Assembly: GCA_019358875.1 (NCBI GenBank)
Contig: JAHHIF010000065.1
Span: 1 to 42,724 of the forward strand
DNA from: Symplocastrum torsivum CPER-KK1
GTDB lineage: Bacteria > Cyanobacteriota > Cyanobacteriia > Cyanobacteriales > Coleofasciculaceae
Reading direction: 5' to 3'
DNA: 42,724 nucleotides
Program-made: the position numbers and the translations under genes
Shown here: in pieces, positions 16,925 to 26,065 of the stretch
How positions within the stretch are numbered: position 1 is the stretch's first letter
How the letters are laid out: every line of letters begins with the position of its first letter
The notes under the pieces: generated by a model
What the model was told of the DNA's origin: nothing
What the model saw: the letters and a program-made list of their open reading frames with translations, nothing else
Databases searched by the model: none

Positions 16925-19369
16925 CTAGAACCTAAATGTAGTTCGGATAGTGCCAATCACCAAGTCAGAGTTGGTAGCGAGAGAACCAGGAGCTGTGATC
17001 CAAATAATCCCAGGCGTAATTGAGATATTATCTGTCAACTGCATCTGGTAGAACGCCTCAACGTGTAGTGAGACATCGGGGTCTGGCTCATCAAAATCGT
17101 CTAATACATCTAGAATTGCTGGTGCCGAGTTTAACAAGGCAACTCCAGCCGCGATTAAGGCGGGATTTAAATTGGCTGGATCGACTAAATCTTGTAAGCC
17201 TTGATTGACATCAATATCTGTGTCAAGGACTATTGGCTCTACGCCTACAATAATCCCTGCTAGGTTACCTCTTTTACCTAAGTCAGGGAATGCCAAGGTA
17301 ATCGCACCATTGATGCTGTTAAAACTGCCGCGAGTAATTAAACCATTTCCTGTCGATAAGTTGATTGATGTCGTGTAACCGACCCAGCCACCCAGAACAA
17401 ATTTTTCACTAGCCCGCCAGGAGAACTCTATTCCATAGGAGTTACTGACAACTGGGATGTCGAGGTCAAAACCCAACGGGATTCCCGCAAAGCTGGGCTG
17501 AGCGAGTAAATCACCTACGGTGCCATTGAAAACAATCGGGTCAAGAGGAGGTGTTGTTGGTGGTTGAAGAACTATATCGGCTGAAGGCGTTATCGGTGCT
17601 GGAAGTACAAAGTCTATGGGAAGTGTGATTGGTTGTGGAAGGGAGATTCCAGCAGGAATTGTAGTTCCGGCGGGAACCGTTATTACTCCTGGTATTGGTC
17701 CCGGTCGAGGAATCGTGATGGCAATGGGTAGCGTTGTTGGTGCATCAAGTGTTGTTCCGGCAGGAAGTGTTGTTCCGGTTGGCAGTGCTGTGCCAAGGGG
17801 GATTTGTTGATTGGCCAGAAAAGTAATTGGGGTTGTCGGTACAGGGGCGGGCTGAAAGTTAACATTTACAGGTTGATCTCCGAGGGTGCGAAGTGTTGTC
17901 CGAGGGTTAGAAGCTGGACTACCTGTAAGGGTTTCACGGTTGTAGGAGTTAATGTAAGTAAAGCCAATCTGAAAGCGATCGCTTGGCTTGTAAACTAGTT
18001 GTGCGAGGGCACCATAAGGCCCATTAAACAAACCACCGCCGTCATCAGGATTGTTAGCATCTCCGGCTAAATACCCCAAACTCAGCTCTAGTGAATCGCC
18101 CAGTTGTTGCCGAAGCCCAATACCCGCCCCTTCAACAAGATAGTAGATAGGATTACGAGTACCAAAGCGAGTCAGCGCACCAGAACCACCATCCCCATCT
18201 AAGAAGTTGACAGTGCTGGCAAAGTCCTCAGCGTCTCCTCCATTAGCGGCAATGAAAATTTCTGTATTTTCACCAATAGGAAAGGTATATGTTAGCTCCT
18301 CAAGTTCGACATCATTATCCGCATCAGCGTCTGCAAACGCCAAATTTCCCTCGAACGTCACAGTTCGCTCCGTGAAAGTTTCTAATCCACGGGCTTCCAA
18401 GCGTGTTCTTAATCGGTCTCGACCTGTAAAGCTCGTTTCAAAGTTCAGACGGGTTCGACTGCCAAAAACCGCGATATCATCGACATCTTCCCCAAGGACA
18501 TTGTCTCCGGTTAGGATATCTGCAAACCCCAGAATCACTTCTCCCTCAAGTTTCGTCGTGGTAGAAAACTGATGATCCTCAAGGAAAGCAACCCGCCCTT
18601 CCAAGGTATCAACTCGCGTCCCTAAAGCGGCAAGTTCTACTTCAAAGTCTTGAATCAGTCGTTGTAGTGTTTCTAAGTCTTCGCGGCTAACAAACTCACT
18701 TGTGTTGGCAGCAATGAGACGCTCAATCTGTTGCAAACAGGAGTTTAAACCAGCGGCAAACTCATAGCGAGTTAATGCCCGATTACCGCGAAACGTACCA
18801 TCTGGATAGCCAGCGATACAAGCATAACGTTCAACAAGCGATCGCAACGCTTCAAACGCCCAGTCATTGGGAGAAACATCCCGTAGCTGAGAGACATTGG
18901 TAACTTGCTCAACACTACTAACGCCAGCTTCATTGCTGTAGTTATCAATTTGTTCAAGTAGAGTCGTATCCCTAACCTCTACAGGTACCTCAGAAACCTC
19001 CACAGATGTCTCTGTTTCTAGCAGTGGTGACTTAGCTGAGTTTTCTTCACGTTCTGAGGTTGCTGTAATTGTTGGTGCAATAGATGTGTCTGTTTCTAGC
19101 GTTGCTGAGTAAGCAGGGTTCTCTAGTGTAGTCTCCGAGGTCGATGCCGTTGTTGGTACAGTGACAGAAACTGAGGTTTCAACGGTTTGAGGCTGAGTTG
19201 TAACTGTTGCTGATGGTATTTGAGTAGCCGTATCTACAGCAGGTTCAATTGCGAAGGCTGGGGTGACACCAAGCGGTGTAAAGGGCAACTCGCCCCATAA
19301 AGCAACAATCGCTCCTCCTAAAATAGCTGGGCTAAGTAGCCAACGTTGCCACAAGACTTGATTGATCAT
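16925..19369 (-). CDS. Cyanobacterial porin with S-layer homology domain (iron-uptake porin type)
   Basis: An 814-aa outer-membrane protein. Order: signal peptide (about 1-40, ending AFA), a Thr/Val/Glu-rich linker (about 41-160), an SLH domain (about 161-220, DVSPNDWAFEALRSL...GYPDGTFRGNRALTRYEFA) that anchors to peptidoglycan, a short coiled coil (about 228-266), then an OprB-type beta-barrel from about 270 to the terminal Phe (TTFRF, a typical outer-membrane-protein end). Such proteins are the main general porins of cyanobacteria and some take part in iron uptake. Unusual is a Pro/Thr/Ile-rich repetitive insert inside the barrel region (about residues 500-613). The gene stands alone. Confidence 0.93.
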   Translation of the reverse strand: MINQVLWQRWLLSPAILGGAIVALWGELPFTPLGVTPAFAIEPAVDTATQIPSATVTTQPQTVETSVSVTVPTTASTSETTLENPAYSATLETDTSIAPTITATSEREENSAKSPLLETETSVEVSEVPVEVRDTTLLEQIDNYSNEAGVSSVEQVTNVSQLRDVSPNDWAFEALRSLVERYACIAGYPDGTFRGNRALTRYEFAAGLNSCLQQIERLIAANTSEFVSREDLETLQRLIQDFEVELAALGTRVDTLEGRVAFLEDHQFSTTTKLEGEVILGFADILTGDNVLGEDVDDIAVFGSRTRLNFETSFTGRDRLRTRLEARGLETFTERTVTFEGNLAFADADADNDVELEELTYTFPIGENTEIFIAANGGDAEDFASTVNFLDGDGGSGALTRFGTRNPIYYLVEGAGIGLRQQLGDSLELSLGYLAGDANNPDDGGGLFNGPYGALAQLVYKPSDRFQIGFTYINSYNRETLTGSPASNPRTTLRTLGDQPVNVNFQPAPVPTTPITFLANQQIPLGTALPTGTTLPAGTTLDAPTTLPIAITIPRPGPIPGVITVPAGTTIPAGISLPQPITLPIDFVLPAPITPSADIVLQPPTTPPLDPIVFNGTVGDLLAQPSFAGIPLGFDLDIPVVSNSYGIEFSWRASEKFVLGGWVGYTTSINLSTGNGLITRGSFNSINGAITLAFPDLGKRGNLAGIIVGVEPIVLDTDIDVNQGLQDLVDPANLNPALIAAGVALLNSAPAILDVLDDFDEPDPDVSLHVEAFYQMQLTDNISITPGIIWITAPGSLATNSDLVIGTIRTTFRF

Positions 19370-19604
19370 TTTTTATCCTCACACCCACTCAAAACTTTCA
19401 CGATTGATGTAGCCAAGTCTCACTGCAAGAGTTGACTAGAGACTGAATACACAGCTTTCGCTACTTGAATGTAATCCTAGGACAAGTTTCAACTAAAGTT
19501 GCCCTACCACAATCAGGCTTTACAAAGACTTAAGCGTATTTGAAAAAAAGAGATTACTACAGCTTGGGAAAGATTTGGGAAAGATTACAGTTGTCTGCAA
19601 AATT

Positions 19605-20045
19605 TCACGGAATCAGGTAGGTGCGCCAAGTCGGTTGAGTGTTTTTGCCAGTGTCTTGGCGCAGGGCTAAACGCCAGGTTTTACCTTCTCTCTGGCGCTG
19701 TAGATAGATATTAAAAGGATTGTTTTCCTGAACGAGTTGCCGTTGCGGTAGCTTAACGTTGAGTGTGTAGGTACCCAAAATATGGTATGTGGGTAAATCT
19801 TCAACGAATAGGGGTTCTAGTTGCTTCAGCTTTACCTGCGTAATTTCAAATTTTTGTGCTGAGGATTGTAATTGTTGAGTTAGCTGCTGTTGAGATTGAT
19901 TGACTTGAAAAGCGATCGCTTTTTCCACGAGTTGCTTAGTTGGTGCTAACCCCAGAGAGGGTGTACTTGCACCACAAGCTGACAGCGTTATTACTAAAAC
20001 AACCATCAACGCAACGCTGAACATCAATTTTGTCGCCCCGTGCAT
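19605..20045 (-). CDS. Small lipoprotein coupled to the ABC ATPase gene
   Basis: A 146-aa lipoprotein. A signal sequence with a lipobox (ITLSAC, cysteine at about residue 24) is followed by a Gln-rich helical stretch (about 40-70) and a beta-rich C-terminal domain (LGTYTLNVKLP, then FNIYLQRQ and WRLALRQ). Its ATG directly follows the TAG stop of the ABC ATPase gene with no spacing, so the two are very likely translationally coupled. I do not recognise the domain. The position suggests a role linked to the peptide ABC transporter, but that is inference. Confidence 0.8.
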   Translation of the reverse strand: MHGATKLMFSVALMVVLVITLSACGASTPSLGLAPTKQLVEKAIAFQVNQSQQQLTQQLQSSAQKFEITQVKLKQLEPLFVEDLPTYHILGTYTLNVKLPQRQLVQENNPFNIYLQRQREGKTWRLALRQDTGKNTQPTWRTYLIP

Positions 20046-21878
20046 CTAACTCGCCTCTACTTCTTTCGCTGCCACCGTAGCACGACTTAATTGTCTTGCT
20101 TGGATGTCCTCTAATTTCGTATCAGGAATTGCTTTGATTAACTGACGAGTGTACTCTTGCCGAGGGGAATTGTAGATGGATTCAGCCGAACCAATTTCTT
20201 CAATCCGTCCATGATTCATGACCATAATGCGATCGCTCACAAACTTCACCACACTCAAATCATGGGAAATAAAGATGTAAGTCAAGCCAAAATCTTGCTG
20301 CAAGTCTTTGAGGAGATTGAGAACTTGCGCTTGTACTGAAACATCGAGTGCTGAGACGGATTCATCACAAATAATAAACCGTGGCTCACACGCCAAGGTA
20401 CGAGCAATACAAATCCGCTGTCGTTGCCCTCCAGAAAACTCATGGGGCATTCGATTCATTGCACTTTCCCCCAGTCCAACTCGTTCCAGCAAGTCAATTG
20501 CTCGTTGTCGGCGTTGCTGTGGAGAACCACCTAGCTTATGAATTTGCATCGGTTCCATCAGCGCATCTCCGATGGTTTGCCTAGCATTTAGAGAACCATA
20601 AGGATTTTGGAAAATGATTTGCATATAGCGACGGAGGTGGCGCAGTGGCTTAGCATCAAGTTCCAAGACTGAATCGCCATCAAAAATAATCTCCCCAGAC
20701 GTTGGTTCCATCAAACGCAGAAGGCAACGACTTAAAGTAGATTTGCCACATCCTGATTCTCCCACCAATCCCAAAGTCTCGCCAGGATAGACCTCAAAAC
20801 TGACATCATCTACCGCTTTGAATCCTATTTTCTTCCCAAACAGTCCACTTCGCATAGGGAATTCTTTAGTGAGGTGACGCACAGATAGTAAAGGTTGCTG
20901 CTGTTGCAGATGTTGAGAACGTTCTACTACAGCACTACTGGATACTTCTGCGAGTAGTAAGTCTTTTTCTTCTTGGCTATGGATTTGAGAAACGATTTCT
21001 AATTCTCCCGATGCATTGGTTGTTACCCGCATAAAATCCGCCACGGTTGGCAGGCGTTTCAGCCGTTGGTTTGGACGTGGGCGACAGTTCAGTAACCCTT
21101 GCGTGTAAGGATGTTGAGGATTAGCAAAGAGGTCATACACTTTAGCCGTTTCTACTGCCTGACCTCGGTACATCACAACTACACGGTCAGCGATTTCTGC
21201 AACTACTCCCATATCGTGAGTAATGAAGAGAATCGACATCCCACGACGGTCACGTAGTTCTCGCAGCAGTTGTAAAATCGTTGCCTGAATTGTGACATCT
21301 AACGCTGTAGTTGGTTCATCAGCAATCAGGATGGCAGGGTTACCGCTGAGTGCCATGGCAATCATTACCCGTTGTTGTTGACCACCTGAGAGTTGATGAG
21401 GGTAGCGCTTCATCATCTCTCTGGGGTTGGGTAGCTTGACTTCATCAAAAAGGGCGATCGCTTTTCTATACGCTTCTTTTTGAGAAACTTGTTCATGGAG
21501 TAAAATTGCTTCCACAACCTGTTCCCCACAGGTGTAAACCGGATTCAAGGAGGTTAAAGGCTCCTGAAATACCATGGCGATTAACGCACCTCGATAAGTC
21601 CGTCTTTGTTGAGCAGAAAGCGTCAGTAGATTGACGGGATTGGCACTAGCAAGGCGAGGATTCCGAAATAAGATTTCTCCTGTTACCTTAGCCGCTGTCG
21701 GCAGCAGTCCGATTACAGCTAGTGACGTTACTGATTTACCCGAACCTGACTCGCCAACAATTCCAATTGTTTCTCCGAGTGCAAGGTTAAAGGATACATC
21801 TTTTACTGCTCGTAGTATCTCACCTGAAGAGGGAAACTCAACATAAAGATTACGAATTTCAAGAATAGGGTTACTCAT
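20046..21878 (-). CDS. Double ATP-binding subunit of an oligopeptide/glutathione-type ABC importer
   Basis: A 610-aa protein with two complete ABC ATPase domains in one chain, as in E. coli GsiA. Domain 1: Walker A GESGSGKS (42-49), Q-loop Q105, signature LSGGQ (163-167), Walker B with D187/E188, switch H221. Domain 2: Walker A GESGCGKS (373-380), signature FSGGQ (481-485), Walker B with D505/E506. Each is followed by the oligopeptide-transporter C-terminal element (HPYTQGLL near 257; EYTRQLIKAIP near 575). Both sites look catalytically intact. It supplies energy at the cytoplasmic face for the permeases at 24054 and 25192. It is divergent from the binding-protein gene at 22272 and is followed immediately by a lipoprotein gene. 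Confidence 0.95.
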   Translation of the reverse strand: MSNPILEIRNLYVEFPSSGEILRAVKDVSFNLALGETIGIVGESGSGKSVTSLAVIGLLPTAAKVTGEILFRNPRLASANPVNLLTLSAQQRRTYRGALIAMVFQEPLTSLNPVYTCGEQVVEAILLHEQVSQKEAYRKAIALFDEVKLPNPREMMKRYPHQLSGGQQQRVMIAMALSGNPAILIADEPTTALDVTIQATILQLLRELRDRRGMSILFITHDMGVVAEIADRVVVMYRGQAVETAKVYDLFANPQHPYTQGLLNCRPRPNQRLKRLPTVADFMRVTTNASGELEIVSQIHSQEEKDLLLAEVSSSAVVERSQHLQQQQPLLSVRHLTKEFPMRSGLFGKKIGFKAVDDVSFEVYPGETLGLVGESGCGKSTLSRCLLRLMEPTSGEIIFDGDSVLELDAKPLRHLRRYMQIIFQNPYGSLNARQTIGDALMEPMQIHKLGGSPQQRRQRAIDLLERVGLGESAMNRMPHEFSGGQRQRICIARTLACEPRFIICDESVSALDVSVQAQVLNLLKDLQQDFGLTYIFISHDLSVVKFVSDRIMVMNHGRIEEIGSAESIYNSPRQEYTRQLIKAIPDTKLEDIQARQLSRATVAAKEVEAS

Positions 21879-22271
21879 AATACTCTACTTGTTTACAACA
21901 ACTATTAACCAAAACCAAAACTGTATAATTACCATAATCAAAGTAAAAATAGCTGTACTCTTAGATATATTTTACAGCAGCCACTAGAGCCACCCGCTCC
22001 AAGCCTCTTATTAAGATGTTTAAACTTAAATCAACCTAGAAAGGTCGAAGAGCAGTGTTATAGTTTACAATCTTGAATCTATAAAGCTGATATTGTATTT
22101 AGGGTTTTAAAGCAATATTACTCAAGCTGAATCTAAGCAACTCTTGTAAACCAGCACTAGAAACTTACCTTTGTATTAACGACAGATCAAGATGATTTTG
22201 ATTAGTAATATTTGTAGTATCCTTGACTCATGCGCCTCGCTAAAAATCTGCTCGAAAAAGGAGCTAATGCA
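21879..22271. promoter_or_regulatory. Divergent promoter region of the ABC importer
   Basis: This AT-rich region of about 390 bp lies between the ATPase gene (minus) and the binding-protein gene (plus) and must carry both promoters. I see no convincing operator. The binding-protein gene has a good ribosome site, AAGGAG (22258-22263), 8 bases before the ATG at 22272, which decides that start over an upstream ATG at 22230. Confidence 0.55.
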
Positions 22272-23933
22272 ATGAGGTATTGGAAGCGAACGCAGTCAAT
22301 TTTGTTGGCGATTGTGGCTTTTGGCTTAGCGATTTTTCTCTCAAATTGTAATAGCCCATCCAGCCAAACTAGCAACAGCCCATCCCCAACGACTAGCCCA
22401 GCCGCCACACCAACCGGAGCGTTGGTTTACGGTGCAGGCGGACAACCAACAAGCTTGGATCCAGGCAATATCACGGACGGCAACTCCGTCATGGTTCAAG
22501 ACCAAATCTACAATCGCCTGATTGAGTTTAAGCCAGGTACTACCGAGATTGAACCGGGTTTAGCGACAGAGTGGACGGCTTCAGAGGATGGCAAAACATG
22601 GACATTTAAGCTCAGACAAGGAGTCAAGTTTCATGATGGCACTGACTTCAATGCTGAAGCAGTAAGATTTAACATCGAACGGTGGTGGGACGACAAGAGC
22701 GAGTTTGGCTACCGTGATGCTGGCAAAACCTTCGAGATTTGGACAGATTTGTTTGGAGGTTTTAAATCGTCTCCTGACTCCCTACTGCAATCGGTGACAG
22801 CAGAGGGAACTGATACCGTTCGGTTTGTTCTCAAGCAACCCTTTGCGGCTTTCCCAAATGCGATCGCATCTGGCTACTTTGGTATAGCGAGTCCTGATGC
22901 GATCAAAAAAGCCGCTGCTGCCTACGGTACGCCTTCCGCAATGGCTGTGGGAACGGGTCCTTTCCTGTTTAAGGAATGGCAAAGTGGCGATCGCATCGTT
23001 CTCGAAAAGAATCCTAACTACTGGAAGCAAGGTTTACCGAAATCAAATCAATTGGTAATGCGCTTCATCACTGACCCAGCAGCAAGGTTGGCTCAATTAC
23101 GGGCAGGGACAGTTGATTTTACAGTCGATCTCACTCCCGACCAATTGAAAGAACTTCAAAGCGACCAAAATTTAGAAGCCGTCAAGCGTCCTTCTTTAAA
23201 CGTTGGCTATCTTGCCTTGAATCCTAGTTATGAACCGCTTGCCAAACCGGAAGTGCGTCAAGCGATCGCGCAAGCAATCAACAAAAAAGAGATTGTCAAA
23301 GCCTTCTGGGGCGAATTAGGTGAAAACGACCCTCACTTTACCCCTCCCTCCCTAGCTGAGTTCCAGTCAGACCAAGTTCAAGACTATCAATACAATCCAC
23401 AACAGGCAAAGCAGCTTATCGCTCAAGCCGGTTTTCCCAATGGCTTTGACCTTGAGTTGTGGTACATGCCAGTCAGTAGACCCTATTTCCCCAACCCGAA
23501 ACCGATTGCCGAAGCCTTCGCAGCGGAACTGAGTCAGATTGGGATTAGAGTCACCCTCCAAACGAAGGACTGGGCAGCATACCTTGAAGACCGTAATAAA
23601 CCCCCTGGATTCCAAGCCTTCATGCTTGGTTGGACAGGTGACTACGGTGACCCCGACAACTTCTACTATGCTCACTTCGGGCCAGGTGCTACCCAAGACT
23701 TGGGAACTTGGAAAAATGAGCAAGTCTTCAAGCTTTTGGATGAAGGACGTGCCGAAGGCGATAAAGCAGAACGAGCAAAAATCTACAAACAAGTCGATGA
23801 AATCCTCAACAAAGAGGCAGTACGCCTACCAATCGTTCACTCACAACCCCTTCTCGCTAAACGCAAGAATGTCACAGGTTGGACTCCCAGCCCCCTGGGT
23901 TCTGAGCCTTTAGAAGAAGTAACCAAGTCGTAA
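22272..23933 (+). CDS. ABC importer substrate-binding lipoprotein (SBP family 5)
   Basis: The product is 553 aa from the ATG at 22272. A lipoprotein signal (lipobox LSNC, Cys26) is followed by a Ser/Thr/Pro linker (about 27-55), then a full family-5 extracellular solute-binding domain (about 55-550). Family marks are GALVYGAGGQPTSLDP at the start of the domain, EPGLATEWTASEDGKTWTFKLRQGVKFHDGT, GTGPFLFKEW and the later GWTGDYGDPDNF. It is tethered outside the cytoplasmic membrane and delivers peptides, glutathione or similar to the two permeases encoded next. A long repeat-based hairpin separates it from the first permease gene, which could let this subunit be made in excess. Confidence 0.94.
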   Translation: MRYWKRTQSILLAIVAFGLAIFLSNCNSPSSQTSNSPSPTTSPAATPTGALVYGAGGQPTSLDPGNITDGNSVMVQDQIYNRLIEFKPGTTEIEPGLATEWTASEDGKTWTFKLRQGVKFHDGTDFNAEAVRFNIERWWDDKSEFGYRDAGKTFEIWTDLFGGFKSSPDSLLQSVTAEGTDTVRFVLKQPFAAFPNAIASGYFGIASPDAIKKAAAAYGTPSAMAVGTGPFLFKEWQSGDRIVLEKNPNYWKQGLPKSNQLVMRFITDPAARLAQLRAGTVDFTVDLTPDQLKELQSDQNLEAVKRPSLNVGYLALNPSYEPLAKPEVRQAIAQAINKKEIVKAFWGELGENDPHFTPPSLAEFQSDQVQDYQYNPQQAKQLIAQAGFPNGFDLELWYMPVSRPYFPNPKPIAEAFAAELSQIGIRVTLQTKDWAAYLEDRNKPPGFQAFMLGWTGDYGDPDNFYYAHFGPGATQDLGTWKNEQVFKLLDEGRAEGDKAERAKIYKQVDEILNKEAVRLPIVHSQPLLAKRKNVTGWTPSPLGSEPLEEVTKS

Positions 23934-23938
23934 TGGTT

Positions 23939-24041
23939 ATTGGTTGTTAGTTATTGGTTATTTGTTAGTAGTTAGTAATATTGGAATCCGGCTCCTAACT
24001 ACTTTACGACTAACAACCAACAACCAATAACTAACAACCAA
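23939..24041 (+). repeat. Heptamer-based inverted repeat forming a long mRNA hairpin
   Basis: The left part (23939-23980) is built of GTTAGTT/GGTTATT-like units and the right part (24010-24047) of 7-bp units such as ACAACCA and ATAACTA. The stretch 23940-23959 is the exact complement of 24022-24041 (20 bp), and the pairing continues inwards with a few mismatches. It lies between the binding-protein stop and the permease ATG (12 bp after the right arm). Confidence 0.85.
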
Positions 24042-24053
24042 CAACTAATTGCC

Positions 24054-25064
24054 ATGGGTCGATATATTGCTAAGCGTCTGCTTAACCTGCTGCCAGTTGT
24101 GTTAGGAATTACGTTATTAGTTTTTGCCTTCCTGCACTTAATTCCTGGTGACCCAGCGATTACAATGTTGGGCGATCGCGCAACGCCTCAGCAAGTCGAA
24201 GCATTGAGAGAACGCATGGGTCTAAATCAACCCCTGCCGCTACAGTACTTCAAATTTCTGTGGGATTTAATCCGTCTAGATTTCGGCACCAGTATCATTA
24301 CTGGAGTTCCAATTGCAGAAGAAATCAGAATTCGCTGGCCAGCAACCTTCGAGTTATCCGTTGCCGCGATGTTAGTCGCCAGTATTCTAGGGATTCCTGC
24401 TGGTGTTTTGGCAGCCGTTCGCAAAAATAGCTTTGTCGATAACCTGACGATGAGTGGTTCTCTACTCGGTGTCTCTCTACCCGTTTACTGGTTAGGGTTA
24501 CTTCTGATTTACTTCTTTGCCATTAACCTCAACTGGCTACCACCAAGTGGACGACTAAGTATTGATGCCGGATTTGCCTTCAAACCGATCACAGGTTTTT
24601 ATGTTCTAGATGCCTTACTTCGGTTCGACTTTAAGGCACTGCAAGATGTCTTGAAACACCTAATTTTACCAGCACTTACTTTAAGCACAATTCCTTTAGC
24701 TATCTTGGCGCGAATCACCCGCAGCGCAATGCTGGAAGTACTCTCGCAAGACTACATCCGCACAGCAAGGGCAAAGGGGCTGCTTGAGCGTTGGGTAATT
24801 TTCAAGCACGCACTGAAGAATGCTTTACTGCCAGTGGTAACAATCATTGGCTTACAATTTGGGACACTCTTAGGGGGAGCTATTCTTACAGAAACTATTT
24901 TTTCTTGGCCTGGAATTGGTTCATGGATTTACGAAGGAATTCTGAACCGGGACTATCCAGTTGTGCAAGGTGGAGTCGTTTTTGTCGCGGTTGCTTTTGT
25001 ACTAATCAACCTCATTGTTGATTTATCCTACGCTTTCTTAGACCCCAGAATTCAGTATCAATAA
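24054..25064 (+). CDS. ABC importer permease, DppB/GsiC type
   Basis: A 336-aa integral membrane protein with six predicted helices and the N-terminal MGRYIAKRLLNLLPVVLGITLLVF helix typical of the DppB/OppB/GsiC subfamily. The early LIPGDPA motif and the cytoplasmic EAA loop (YIRTARAKGLLERWVIFKHALKNALLP, about residues 230-256) that contacts the ATPase are present. The protein ends LSYAFLDPRIQY, as usual for the family. There is no clear ribosome site; a long hairpin ends 12 bases before the ATG. It pairs with the second permease at 25192. Confidence 0.95.
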   Translation: MGRYIAKRLLNLLPVVLGITLLVFAFLHLIPGDPAITMLGDRATPQQVEALRERMGLNQPLPLQYFKFLWDLIRLDFGTSIITGVPIAEEIRIRWPATFELSVAAMLVASILGIPAGVLAAVRKNSFVDNLTMSGSLLGVSLPVYWLGLLLIYFFAINLNWLPPSGRLSIDAGFAFKPITGFYVLDALLRFDFKALQDVLKHLILPALTLSTIPLAILARITRSAMLEVLSQDYIRTARAKGLLERWVIFKHALKNALLPVVTIIGLQFGTLLGGAILTETIFSWPGIGSWIYEGILNRDYPVVQGGVVFVAVAFVLINLIVDLSYAFLDPRIQYQ

Positions 25065-25069
25065 TGGTT

Positions 25070-25187
25070 TTTAGTTGTTGGTTTTTAGTTGTTAGTTGTT
25101 GGAAAGAGTCCAGGAACTAAGGAAAACTGATGGCTGAATATCTATGATTTGCTACTAACAACCAACAACCAATAACGAACAACTAAT
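25070..25187 (+). repeat. Second heptamer-based inverted repeat in the ABC operon
   Basis: GTTGTTGG/TTAGTTGT-type units (25070-25102) face ACAACCA-type units (25153-25187) around an unrelated centre of about 50 bp. The arms can pair imperfectly over about 30 bases. The element lies between the two permease genes and resembles the one at 23939-24041. Confidence 0.75.
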
Positions 25188-25191
25188 TTTT

Positions 25192-26064
25192 ATGACTATT
25201 GCGGCAAACGCTTGGAGTGCAAATACCTGGAATGCGATCGCACGATTGTCAAAATCAATTTCAGGGAAAATCGGTCTTGTCTTAACCACAGTACTCGTGT
25301 TGATGGCGCTACTGGCTCCAATTATCAATCCATATGACCCCGCAACAGACCGAGATTATGCAGCGCGTCTGAAAGCGCCAACTATTGCCCATTGGTTCGG
25401 TACGGATGGTTTAGGACGAGATATCCTTGACCTTGTTTGGTATGGGTTACGAACTTCACTGTTTATTGGTTTAGTCTCTGTATTGCTAGGACTGATTATC
25501 GGTGTCCTGTTAGGGCTGGTGGCGGGATACTTCCGGGGTTGGCTGGAAACGCTGATTGGCTGGTTGACTGATATCCTCTTATCATTTCCCTCAATTCTTT
25601 TAGCGATCGCAGTTGTTACGGTAACAGGCCCCAGTGTACCCAGTGTGATGATTGCTGTGGGAGTTGTGCAAATCCCAATTTTCATCCGACTCACTCGCAG
25701 CATGGTACTCTCGCTCAGAGAACAAGAATTTGTCCAGACAGTAAAAGCCTTTGGGGCAACATCCGGGCGCATCATTTTTCGCCACATCTTACCTGCAAGC
25801 CTTGCCCCACTAGTAGTACAGGCAACGCTTTCAATAGGTACCGCAACTCTAGAAGCGGCTGGATTAGGCTTTTTGGGCTTAGGCGCACAACCGCCCACAC
25901 CTGAATTAGGGACGATGCTCTCGGATGCTTTCAAAGCTGGTTATTCTCTCTCTTCACCCTGGACTATCTTGTTCCCTGGTTTATTTATCACGCTGACTGT
26001 CTTAGCCTTTAACCTACTCGGTGACGGTTTACGCGATGCTCTCGATCCACGAGGGAATCGTTAA
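25192..26064 (+). CDS. ABC importer permease, DppC/GsiD type
   Basis: A 290-aa membrane protein of the DppC/OppC/GsiD subfamily. It has an N-terminal cytoplasmic stretch, then a first helix (about 25-47), the family motif INPYDP, LKAPTIAHWFGTDGLGRDIL (the conserved HWFGTD-LGRD signature), five further helices and the EAA loop FVQTVKAFGATSGRIIFRHILP (about residues 182-203). It ends in LLGDGLRDALDPR, typical for the family. Its stop lies one base from the stop of the convergent aldo/keto reductase gene. Confidence 0.95.
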   Translation: MTIAANAWSANTWNAIARLSKSISGKIGLVLTTVLVLMALLAPIINPYDPATDRDYAARLKAPTIAHWFGTDGLGRDILDLVWYGLRTSLFIGLVSVLLGLIIGVLLGLVAGYFRGWLETLIGWLTDILLSFPSILLAIAVVTVTGPSVPSVMIAVGVVQIPIFIRLTRSMVLSLREQEFVQTVKAFGATSGRIIFRHILPASLAPLVVQATLSIGTATLEAAGLGFLGLGAQPPTPELGTMLSDAFKAGYSLSSPWTILFPGLFITLTVLAFNLLGDGLRDALDPRGNR

Positions 26065-26065
26065 C

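Noticed and set aside
23367..23792. 141-aa minus-strand ORF within the binding-protein gene
   Set aside because: The opposite strand encodes a well-conserved family-5 solute-binding domain; this is a shadow frame.
23939..25187. Possible CRISPR array in the ABC operon gaps
   Set aside because: The repeats are 7-bp tandem units without unique spacers, arranged as inverted arms; no cas genes are present.
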